Assembly: GCF_008017445.1 (NCBI RefSeq)
Contig: NZ_VRSW01000002.1
Span: 434,001 to 498,000, forward strand
DNA from: Microbacterium mitrae
GTDB lineage: Bacteria; Actinomycetota; Actinomycetes; Actinomycetales; Microbacteriaceae
Reading direction: 5' to 3'
Length of the DNA stretch: 64,000 bases
Part shown: positions 56,999 through 64,000 of the stretch, in pieces
Numbering within the stretch: position 1 is the first letter of the stretch
How the letters are laid out: the number at the start of each line of letters is the position of its first letter
The notes under the pieces: model-generated
Databases searched by the model: none
Told to the model about the DNA's origin: nothing
The model's input: only the letters and a program-made list of their open reading frames with translations
Position numbers and translations under genes: made by a program

Positions 56999-58117
56999 TT
57001 AGAGCTCGGCGTCGGTCAGAAAGTACTCGCGTTCCAGCGAATGCCCGAACATCTTGATGTTCAAACAATCAGCCGGGGTCTTGCACTTCATGACGCTGTC
57101 GTACTGCGTATAGGTCCAAAACGCGAGCAGCTTGAGGTCAAGTGCCGCACCGGTGACATTGGCTGGACGGTCTTTGTTGCCGTAGCCCGTCGCGTAGTGG
57201 AGCTGCGCCGCGGGAACGCCGGCGGCCTGCGCCGCGGCGCGGGTCAGTGAGCCGACCGCGCTGTGGTCCGAGTGATCACGCTTCGATGCCCACGACTCGT
57301 TCGGAACCAGGGTGAGCACGTTCGTGGGGGAGTAGGCGCTGGTGAGTTCGGTCAGCGATGCTTGCAGCAGATTGAGGGAGACCTCGGCATGCGAGTCGAC
57401 CGTGTGAATGACCGAGATCGTGTCGGTGCGTAGCCGCGCCAGGCTCTCCCACCCCGTGGCTTCGAACCCGTCGCCCTTGATATTGCCATCGGGCAGTCTC
57501 AAAAACGTCACCGAGATTGATGGATCGTCGCTGGCGGTGAAGCGGGTCACGGGCAGGCCCGACGCCAGGGTGAAGTGCTCCTCCGTCCACGGCAGGTCGC
57601 TGCCGCGCAGCACATCGTACGCACTCAGAATTCCGCTCTCGCGAGAGGTCGCGTACTGCATCCCCGAACCAGCATCACCCGCGGTCACGAAAACGGTGCG
57701 CACGCACAGATCGGCCGCCATGGCATTCGCGATCGTCGGGTTCGCAAAAATGAGGTCATCGTCGTAGTGAGCCATCACCGACATCGTCGTCTCGGTTGCG
57801 CATTCCTGCGTTGCAGGGGATGCCGCAGGCGTCGGCGGTGTGGGCGGTGACGGAACCGTGGGCTCAGGTGTGGGGGTTGTCGTCGTCGGCTGTGGCTCGG
57901 GTGTCGGTGAGGGGGTGAGCGTAGGCGAGGGCGCCACCGGCTGCGGGGTACCGGCCGACTCGCTGTGTGACTGTTGGAATACCGGAATGAGCCCGGTGGC
58001 GGCTCCCGCCCCGAAGCCGACAACACCCAACACGGCGACGCCGATGATGCTCCACATCACGGTGAGTCGCCTGAGCCGACGACGGCGTGCGCGCGCGTGA
58101 CGGCGTGTCCCCTGCAT
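56999..58117 (-). CDS. Membrane-anchored PIG-L family deacetylase
   Basis: A 372-aa protein. ATG 58117 is preceded by AAGGGGAACC. A basic cytoplasmic tail (1-18) and one membrane helix (about 20-42) lead to a Pro/Thr/Ser linker (about 55-102) and an extracellular PIG-L domain. The metal motif is AHYDDD at 116-121, where the family normally has AHPDDE. The second motif is RDHSDHSAVG. The domain probably deacetylates an N-acetylated sugar at the cell surface. The substrate is unknown. Cysteines near 106 and at the C-terminus may form disulfides. Confidence 0.87.
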   Translation of the reverse strand: MQGTRRHARARRRRLRRLTVMWSIIGVAVLGVVGFGAGAATGLIPVFQQSHSESAGTPQPVAPSPTLTPSPTPEPQPTTTTPTPEPTVPSPPTPPTPAASPATQECATETTMSVMAHYDDDLIFANPTIANAMAADLCVRTVFVTAGDAGSGMQYATSRESGILSAYDVLRGSDLPWTEEHFTLASGLPVTRFTASDDPSISVTFLRLPDGNIKGDGFEATGWESLARLRTDTISVIHTVDSHAEVSLNLLQASLTELTSAYSPTNVLTLVPNESWASKRDHSDHSAVGSLTRAAAQAAGVPAAQLHYATGYGNKDRPANVTGAALDLKLLAFWTYTQYDSVMKCKTPADCLNIKMFGHSLEREYFLTDAEL

Positions 58118-58243
58118 GGTTCCCCTTCCACGTGCGTCGAGCAAGCTACTGCCCGGCGCTTTCCAGCGTAAGTGGGCGTGCTGCGATCTTCATCGGGGAA
58201 AACCCCGGGAATAGAACCCAATAACCCTGATGTTGTGCATGAG

Positions 58244-58918
58244 GTGACCGAAAAGATTCAAATTGACGTGTGGAGCGATATCGCCTGCCCGTGGTGCTAC
58301 ATCGGCAAGCGCAATCTCGAGGGCGGAATTGCCGCGACCTCGAATGATCCCGATGCCCCGCAAGTAGAGATCACCTACCACTCATACGAGCTTTCCCCCG
58401 ATACTCCCGTCGACTTTGACGGCAGTGAGATCGACTTTCTTGCCACGCACAAGGGCATGCCCAAAGACCAGGTTTCACAGATGCTTGACCATGTGACTCA
58501 GGTCGCGCAGGGAGCCGGTCTGGAGTACAACTTCGACGTGCTCAAGCACACCAACACGGTGCGCGCGCACGAGCTGCTTCACTTTGCGAAGGCGCACGGC
58601 AAGCAGCACGAAATGGCCGAGCGGTTGATGTCGGCGTACTTCACCGAGGGTAAGCATGTCGGCGAGATCGATAGCCTCGTCGCGCTGGCAGCCGAGGTCG
58701 GTCTTGACGCCGATGCAGCACGGGCCGCCTTGCAGTCTCAGCAGTACCTTGACGATGTTCGCGCCGATCAGGCGCAGGCCGTGAAGTTTGGCATTCAGGG
58801 TGTGCCATTCTTTGTTATCAACGGCAAGTACGGCGTATCGGGCGCACAGCCCGCCGATGCCTTCGCGCAGGTATTGCGCCAGGTATGGGCAGAGGAGACC
58901 GAGCCCGCCGCCTCATAG
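58244..58918 (+). CDS. DsbA family oxidoreductase (FrnE-like)
   Basis: Thioredoxin-fold protein of 224 aa if started at GTG 58244 (MTEKIQIDVWSDIACPWC). GTG 58235 is an equally possible start. The active site is CPWC (C15, C18). Later family motifs are NTVRAHELLHFAKAHG, and GIQGVPFFVINGKYGVSGAQ with the cis-Pro. There is no signal peptide, so it is cytoplasmic, like FrnE proteins linked to oxidative stress. Confidence 0.92.
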   Translation: MTEKIQIDVWSDIACPWCYIGKRNLEGGIAATSNDPDAPQVEITYHSYELSPDTPVDFDGSEIDFLATHKGMPKDQVSQMLDHVTQVAQGAGLEYNFDVLKHTNTVRAHELLHFAKAHGKQHEMAERLMSAYFTEGKHVGEIDSLVALAAEVGLDADAARAALQSQQYLDDVRADQAQAVKFGIQGVPFFVINGKYGVSGAQPADAFAQVLRQVWAEETEPAAS

Positions 58919-58929
58919 CGATTAATGAC

Positions 58930-58961
58930 GAAGGCGCTCACCGCGAACGGTGAGCGCCTTC
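58930..58961. terminator. Terminator between dsbA-like and glutathione peroxidase genes
   Basis: A perfect 14-bp stem GAAGGCGCTCACCG / CGGTGAGCGCCTTC (58930-58943, 58948-58961) with a CGAA tetraloop lies between convergent genes. Confidence 0.9.
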
Positions 58962-58987
58962 GTCGTGTCATGGCGCCGAGGCCTCCG

Positions 58988-59491
58988 TCATCGAGGCAGG
59001 TTTGCCTCGATAACGGAGATCACGGCGGGGTCGGTCGGGATGACCGGCGGGCGGAACCGGTGCAGCGTGCCCCCGGGGGTCAGCACGAACTTTTCGAAGT
59101 TCCACAGCACCGGGCCGCGCTTACCGTCGGTGTCTTTCGTCTTCTTCAGCGCCTTGTACAGGGGGGCCGCGGAGCGGCCATTGACCTTAACCTTGTCGTT
59201 GATCGGAAACGACACGCCCCACGTCATGGCGCAGTAGTCGAGAATCTCTTCCATGGTTCCGGGCTCTTGTCCCATGAACTGATTGCACGGAAAACCGAGC
59301 ACCGTGAAGCCGCGGTCGCCGTAGGTCTTCTGCAGCTCTTCGAGTTGCTCGTACTGAGGCGTCAATCCGCATTTGGAGGCGACGTTGACAATCATCACGA
59401 CGTCATCGCGGTACTCGGCGAGCGTGTGTTCGTTACCCTCCGCATCGACAAAAGCGATGTCGCGCAGGGGGGTCTCCGTAGTGTCGGTCAT
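58988..59491 (-). CDS. Glutathione peroxidase family thiol peroxidase
   Basis: A 167-aa peroxidase. The peroxidatic Cys is C41 in NVASKCGLTPQY (Cys, not selenocysteine). The second Cys is in GFPCNQFMGQEPG, and WNFEKF completes the triad region. Bacteria of this group lack glutathione, so thioredoxin or mycoredoxin is the likely reductant (inference). TAGTCT (complement of 59498-59503) ends 6 nt before the ATG. Confidence 0.94.
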   Translation of the reverse strand: MTDTTETPLRDIAFVDAEGNEHTLAEYRDDVVMIVNVASKCGLTPQYEQLEELQKTYGDRGFTVLGFPCNQFMGQEPGTMEEILDYCAMTWGVSFPINDKVKVNGRSAAPLYKALKKTKDTDGKRGPVLWNFEKFVLTPGGTLHRFRPPVIPTDPAVISVIEANLPR

Positions 59492-59604
59492 GCTTTGAGA
59501 CTACTGCGGACGGGCGGAACCAGGGCGAAATTCGGCAGAAATGGCGTGGCTGGGAGCGCGCCGCACCCGGTGAGCTCCGGGTGGGGGAGAATAGAGGGGT
59601 GACG

Positions 59605-60759
59605 ATGACTACAGCTCCCACTCAGCCGCTACGCATCGGGCCGATCGAATTGGAAGCTCCGGTCGTTCTGGCGCCGATGGCAGGCATCACCAACACTGCA
59701 TTTCGCCGGCTGTGCCGCGAGTACGGCGCTGGTCTCTTTGTCAGCGAGATGATCACCTCGCGCGCCCTCGTCGAGCGCAACGAGGTCACCATGCGACTGG
59801 TGACGCACCACGAGTCGGAGAACATTCGATCCATTCAGCTGTACGGCGTTGACCCGAAGACGGTTGCTGAGGCCGTGCGCATCATCGTCGCCGAAGACCG
59901 CGCCGATCACATCGACTTGAACTTTGGCTGCCCCGTGCCCAAGGTCACGCGCAAGGGCGGCGGCTCCGCCCTACCGTGGAAGCACACGCTGTTCAACCAG
60001 ATCGTGACCCAGGCGGTGCAGGCCGCCGAGCATCTGCCCCTCACCGTCAAGATGCGTAAGGGCATTGACGACAACCACCTGACGTATCTTGATGCCGGAC
60101 GCATGGCAGAAGACGCGGGTGTTGCCGCCGTTGCGCTGCATGGCCGCACCGCGAGCCAGATGTACTCCGGCCACGCCGATTGGGATGCCATCGCCACCCT
60201 GAAAGAGACCGTCACGAGCGTGCCGGTGTTGGGCAACGGCGACATTTGGTCAGCCGACGATGCCGTGCGCATGATGGCGCAGACCGGCGCCGACGGCGTC
60301 GTGGTCGGCCGCGGCTGCCTCGGTCGCCCGTGGCTGTTCGGCGAGCTGGCACACGCGCTGGGCAACAACATTGCCGCCAAGCCCGTTGATGCGACCCTGG
60401 GCTTTGTTGCTGCCGCCTTCAAGCGTCACGCCGAATTGCTCACCGAGTTCTTTGAAGACGAGGTTCGTGGCTGCCGTGACATTCGAAAGCACGCCGCCTG
60501 GTATTTCAAGGGGTATCCGGTTGGTGGAGATATCCGCTCGCGGTTCGCTACGGTGAGTACGTTGGCGGAGATCGACGAGCTCACCACCCTGCTTGACCTT
60601 GACGCGCCCTACCCTGGTGAGGCTGCCGAGGGTCAGCGTGGCCGAGCCGGAACTCCGAAGCGAACGGTGCTGCCGGATGGTTGGCTCAATTCGCACGACA
60701 TCGCAGCCGATGTGGCCTGCAACCTGACTGAAGGAGAAGCGGATACCAGTGGCGGTTGA
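59605..60759 (+). CDS. tRNA-dihydrouridine synthase (DusB-like)
   Basis: FMN enzyme that reduces uridines in the tRNA D-loop, 384 aa. Motifs are VLAPMAGITNTAFRRLC, NFGCPVPKVTRKGGGSAL (catalytic Cys), VKMRKGID and GNGDIWSADDA. ATG 59605 is chosen with AGAGGGG upstream. GTG 59599 is possible and would lie 6 nt from a -10-like GAGAAT. It overlaps dgt by 11 nt. Confidence 0.94.
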   Translation: MTTAPTQPLRIGPIELEAPVVLAPMAGITNTAFRRLCREYGAGLFVSEMITSRALVERNEVTMRLVTHHESENIRSIQLYGVDPKTVAEAVRIIVAEDRADHIDLNFGCPVPKVTRKGGGSALPWKHTLFNQIVTQAVQAAEHLPLTVKMRKGIDDNHLTYLDAGRMAEDAGVAAVALHGRTASQMYSGHADWDAIATLKETVTSVPVLGNGDIWSADDAVRMMAQTGADGVVVGRGCLGRPWLFGELAHALGNNIAAKPVDATLGFVAAAFKRHAELLTEFFEDEVRGCRDIRKHAAWYFKGYPVGGDIRSRFATVSTLAEIDELTTLLDLDAPYPGEAAEGQRGRAGTPKRTVLPDGWLNSHDIAADVACNLTEGEADTSGG

Positions 60760-62083
60760 TGGCGTGGGATCAGGGCGTATCGCGGATGGCTACGATGCGC
60801 ATGATGTCGAGCGCTTTCACCCAGAGCAGCACCGCTCTGAGCGCGACAATTTTGCCCGCGACCGCGCTCGCGTGCTGCACTCCGCCGCGTGGCGACGCCT
60901 CGCCGCAAAGACCCAGGTACTCTCGCCGGCATCGCCCGCCGATTTTGCCCGCAATCGTCTGACCCACTCGCTTGAAGTGGCGCAGGTGGGGCGTGAACTT
61001 GCGACAAGCCTGCGGCTCAATCCCGACCTCGTCGATACCGCGTGCCTGACGCACGATCTCGGTCATCCCCCTTTTGGGCACAACGGCGAGCGGGCCCTTA
61101 ATTCGTGGGCAGAAGGCATTGGCGGCTTTGAAGGTAACGCCCAGACGTTGCGTATTCTGGTGCGGCTCGAGCCGAAGGTAATGGATGAGAACGGCGACTC
61201 CTTCGGGCTCAACCTCACCCGCGCGAGCATTGACGCCTCGTGCAAATACCCGTGGACGCTGGATGCGCCGGTGCCAGACCCGGGTGGTCGACTGAAGTTT
61301 GGCGTATACCCCGATGACGAGCCGGTCTTTGACTGGATGCGTCTTGGCGCACCCGAGCGCGTGCGTTGCATTGAGGCCGAGGTGATGGATCTCTCGGATG
61401 ACATTGCCTATTCGGTGCATGATTTCGAAGATGCCATTGTCAACGGGTACCTGAGCCCCGCCCGGCTCTCCGACCCGGCAGAGCACGAGGCGCTCGTCTC
61501 CAGCATTCAGGCATGGGTGGGCTTTGACTACTCGCGCGACGAGCTCGATGAGGCGCTTTACCGGCTCACCCGCCTGCCGCTGTGGCTGAAGAGCTTCGAT
61601 GCCTCGCGTCACGATCTGGCGCGTTTGAAGAACCTCACCAGCGACCTGATTGGCCGGTTTGCTCGAGCCGCCACCATTGCCACGCGCGAGGCGTACCCCG
61701 TCGTCACCATGACGCGCTATCAGGCGCATGTCGTGGTTCCGCGCGACGTTGAAACTGAAGTTGCCGTTCTCAAGGGCATTATCGGTGCCTCGGTCGTGTC
61801 GATCGAGGGCCGTAAGTCGATTTACAAAGAGCAGCGCAAGGTGCTCAAGCGCCTCGCCTCGGCACTATGGAACGAGGGCGGGCACGCGCTGGATCCGGTG
61901 TTCTCCGCCGACTTCCGTGCTGCCCGCGACGATGTCGCTCGCCAGCGCGTCATCGTTGACCAGGTCGCAAGCCTCACCGATGCGACTGCGCTCGCCTGGC
62001 ATCGCCGATTCGTCGGTGACATCGACGCCGCCGACGTTGGTATTTGGTCGCCGGGCGCTCGCCCCGTGACGAGGTCGTACTGA
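60749..62083 (+). CDS. dgt: Deoxyguanosinetriphosphate triphosphohydrolase-like protein
   Basis: HD-domain dNTPase of 444 aa that hydrolyses dNTPs to nucleoside and triphosphate. HD ligands lie in NRLTHSLEVAQ and CLTHDLGHPPFGHNGE, with DLSDDIAYSVHDFEDA later. Start GTG 60749 follows AAGGAGAAG. The dgt-dnaG adjacency, with a TGATG overlap, is typical of actinobacteria. Confidence 0.94.
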   Translation: MAVDGVGSGRIADGYDAHDVERFHPEQHRSERDNFARDRARVLHSAAWRRLAAKTQVLSPASPADFARNRLTHSLEVAQVGRELATSLRLNPDLVDTACLTHDLGHPPFGHNGERALNSWAEGIGGFEGNAQTLRILVRLEPKVMDENGDSFGLNLTRASIDASCKYPWTLDAPVPDPGGRLKFGVYPDDEPVFDWMRLGAPERVRCIEAEVMDLSDDIAYSVHDFEDAIVNGYLSPARLSDPAEHEALVSSIQAWVGFDYSRDELDEALYRLTRLPLWLKSFDASRHDLARLKNLTSDLIGRFARAATIATREAYPVVTMTRYQAHVVVPRDVETEVAVLKGIIGASVVSIEGRKSIYKEQRKVLKRLASALWNEGGHALDPVFSADFRAARDDVARQRVIVDQVASLTDATALAWHRRFVGDIDAADVGIWSPGARPVTRSY

Positions 62084-63999
62084 TGCCCCGCATCTTGCAG
62101 GCCGACGTCGATGAGGTGAAGGCGCGCACCAGAATTGACGAGATCATCGGTGAGCGGGTTGCGTTGCGCTCAGCGGGTGTGGGCTCGCTCAAGGGGCTCT
62201 GCCCGTTTCATGACGAGAAGTCGCCGAGCTTTCACGTGCGACCACAGGTTGGCTACTACCACTGCTTTGGTTGCGGCGAGTCTGGTGATGTCTACACCTT
62301 CTTGCGTGAGATGGATCACGTCACCTTTACCGAGGCCGTGGAGCGTCTTGCTGGGCGCCTTGGCTACCCGCTGCACTACGAAGATGGCGCCTCGGCGCCA
62401 GGAACCAGCGGACGCGCGCGGCTGTATGCCGCCAATGCCGCAGCCGTCGAGTTCTTCCGCGGAGAGATCGGTTCGGCCGAGGCCGAGACCGCTCGCGCAT
62501 TCTTGGGTGAGCGTGGGTTTGACGCCGCCCACGCAAATCACTTCGCCGTCGGCTACGCGCCACGTGGCTGGGACAACATGACCAATGCGCTGGTGCGCAA
62601 GGGGTTCACACGCGACGAGCTGCTCGCTGCCGGGCTGGTGTCTCAGGGCAACCACGGCGTGTACGACCGGTTTCGTGGGCGCCTGATCTGGCCGATCCGC
62701 GATGTGACGGGGCAGACCATCGGCTTTGGCGCCCGCAAACTGTACGAAGACGACAAGGGGCCGAAATACCTCAACACTCCGGAGACGCCGATCTACAAGA
62801 AGGCACAGGTGCTGTACGGCCTTGACCTCGCCAAGCGAGACATCGCCCGTGGCGACCCGAAACGTGTTGTGGTTGTTGAGGGCTACACCGACGTGATGGC
62901 CTGCCACGTCGCCGGCATCACCACGGCTGTCGCGACCTGCGGAACGGCTTTTGGCGTTGACCACATCAACGTGCTGCGGCGAGTGATGGGGGATGATTCC
63001 GGCCACGGCGAGGTTGTTTTCACCTTTGACCCGGATGCCGCGGGCCAAAAGGCCGCGCTACGAGCATTTGCTGAAGAGAAGCGATTCAACGCGCAGACCT
63101 ATGTGGCTGTCGCCCCCGATGGCCTCGACCCGTGCGATTTGCGATTGCAGCGCGGCGATCAGGCAGTGCTTTCGCTGATGACCTCCAAAGTGCCGATGTT
63201 TGAGTTTGTGATCGATCAGCGCCTGGCCAGTTACGACCTCGCATCGGTTGAGGGTCGGGTCGGCGCGCTGCGAGCCGCGGCTCCCGTGCTGGCCGATATT
63301 CGAGACGCCCTGCTTCGACCCGAGTACGAGCGGGTGCTCGCTCGTCGCCTCGGAATGGATCCGACCGACGTTCACCGCGAGGTTGAGGCCGCCGCGCGTC
63401 GTGCGCCCGCCGAACGTCGCGCAGACGATCGCCGCACGCAACAGCACGGCGGCGATGGCGCAACCAGTGGTTCCGGCACCCCCGGTGCCCCAGGGGCATC
63501 CCTCGCGGGCGAAGAGCAAATGCCTGCCGTCGCCGTTACACTCGCGACGCTACCGCGCACCCCGGATGTATACCGCGACCGCAATACGCTGATGGCGTTC
63601 TTGCAGTACGGGCACCTGCTGGATCAAGATCTGATGGCAGAGGCGCTACAGACGCCGTTCAGCCACCCCGCGTTCGACGCGGTGCGGGCCGCGATTCTGG
63701 CGCACAGTGAGCGCACCAAGCCGGGCTGGGCGCTCACCGCAATCGGCGGCGTGCGCGAACCATATCGACTCGTGGCGGGCGAGCTGCTGGCGGCAGAATT
63801 TCCTGCGAAAGACGAACAAGCCGCCGTCGTTGCGGCTCAAGATCTCGCGCTTTCGAAAGTGGAACGCGCGATGAATGCGCAAAAGAACGAGCTGCTCGGC
63901 GCCGTGCAACGAATCGCGGCAGAGTCGGAAGAGGGGCGCGCTCTGCGAGTGCAGCTGCGCGAACTCGATGTTCGCATCCGTAGTCTGCGTGGCGAGTAG
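62083..63999 (+). CDS. dnaG: DNA primase DnaG
   Basis: Primase of 638 aa, complete within the window. The CHC2 zinc ribbon uses C40, H43, C61 and C64. The catalytic core includes the DnaG segment RFRGRLIWPIRDVTGQTIGF and the TOPRIM motif VVVEGYTDVMA with downstream FDPDAAG. A Gly/Ser/Arg linker (about 440-485) leads to the C-terminal DnaB-binding helices. ATG 62083 overlaps the dgt stop by 1 nt. Confidence 0.97.
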   Translation: MPRILQADVDEVKARTRIDEIIGERVALRSAGVGSLKGLCPFHDEKSPSFHVRPQVGYYHCFGCGESGDVYTFLREMDHVTFTEAVERLAGRLGYPLHYEDGASAPGTSGRARLYAANAAAVEFFRGEIGSAEAETARAFLGERGFDAAHANHFAVGYAPRGWDNMTNALVRKGFTRDELLAAGLVSQGNHGVYDRFRGRLIWPIRDVTGQTIGFGARKLYEDDKGPKYLNTPETPIYKKAQVLYGLDLAKRDIARGDPKRVVVVEGYTDVMACHVAGITTAVATCGTAFGVDHINVLRRVMGDDSGHGEVVFTFDPDAAGQKAALRAFAEEKRFNAQTYVAVAPDGLDPCDLRLQRGDQAVLSLMTSKVPMFEFVIDQRLASYDLASVEGRVGALRAAAPVLADIRDALLRPEYERVLARRLGMDPTDVHREVEAAARRAPAERRADDRRTQQHGGDGATSGSGTPGAPGASLAGEEQMPAVAVTLATLPRTPDVYRDRNTLMAFLQYGHLLDQDLMAEALQTPFSHPAFDAVRAAILAHSERTKPGWALTAIGGVREPYRLVAGELLAAEFPAKDEQAAVVAAQDLALSKVERAMNAQKNELLGAVQRIAAESEEGRALRVQLRELDVRIRSLRGE

Positions 64000-64000
64000 A

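Overview
This window is a block of high-GC actinobacterial chromosome. The gene order, the Wag31-type DivIVA, SepF, the actinobacterial cytochrome oxidase subunit IV (CtaF) and the style of the housekeeping proteins point to Actinomycetes, most likely family Microbacteriaceae. I cannot name the genus. Almost every gene is a recognisable vertical-type housekeeping gene. I see no prophage, insertion sequence, CRISPR array, rRNA or tRNA.

Layout. 1-330: 5' part of a GntR-type repressor, divergent from the next block. 418-8009: division and cell-wall cluster murC-ftsQ-ftsZ-yggS-sepF-yggT-divIVA-lspA-rluD type. 8058-15842: dnaE, a Q/P-rich membrane protein, hisD, nrdR, pyrD. 15916-18359: DUF3043 membrane protein divergent from an M20 dipeptidase, then erpA. 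18611-21643: aa3 cytochrome oxidase genes ctaC-ctaD-ctaF. 21800-24373: minus-strand SRAP protein, App1-like phosphatase and DedA protein. 24443-28362: pabB and leuS. 28509-35415: comEA-comEC-holA-rpsT block. It is interrupted by a minus-strand three-gene unit (ArsR repressor, transglutaminase-like protein, DUF1266 protein), and it contains a GT-skewed gene-free stretch after holA. 35594-39501: alpha/beta hydrolase and a large secreted nuclease. 39827-51107: lepA, DUF1990, hemW, ankyrin protein, hrcA (with CIRCE), dnaJ, rsmE, HIT, phoH, ybeY, corC-like, era. 51108-53220: leucine-attenuator leader and leuA. 53273-58918: TRIC-like channel, RNB exonuclease, recO, uppS, PIG-L-type deacetylase, DsbA/FrnE. 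58988-63999: glutathione peroxidase, dus, dgt, dnaG.

Genes that work together: MurC and UppS feed peptidoglycan precursor synthesis, while FtsQ, FtsZ, SepF and DivIVA run septation and polar growth. DnaE, HolA and DnaG are replication components. HrcA controls the heat-shock circuit containing DnaJ. PhoH, YbeY and Era are RNA and ribosome maturation factors. ComEA and ComEC are DNA-uptake proteins.

The points most worth a second look are these. (1) The comEC reading frame has no stop where the family normally ends and stays open, in register, across the whole opposing DUF1266 gene. (2) An apparently autoregulated arsR-transglutaminase-DUF1266 unit sits inside a conserved block. (3) An apparently leaderless Leu leader peptide with hairpins precedes leuA. 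(4) A 63-nt near-palindrome lies downstream of ctaF. (5) At least eighteen genes have a -10 hexamer ending 5-7 nt before the start codon, which predicts many leaderless mRNAs. I did not find a clearly new biological system. The ArsR unit is the best candidate for an undescribed module.
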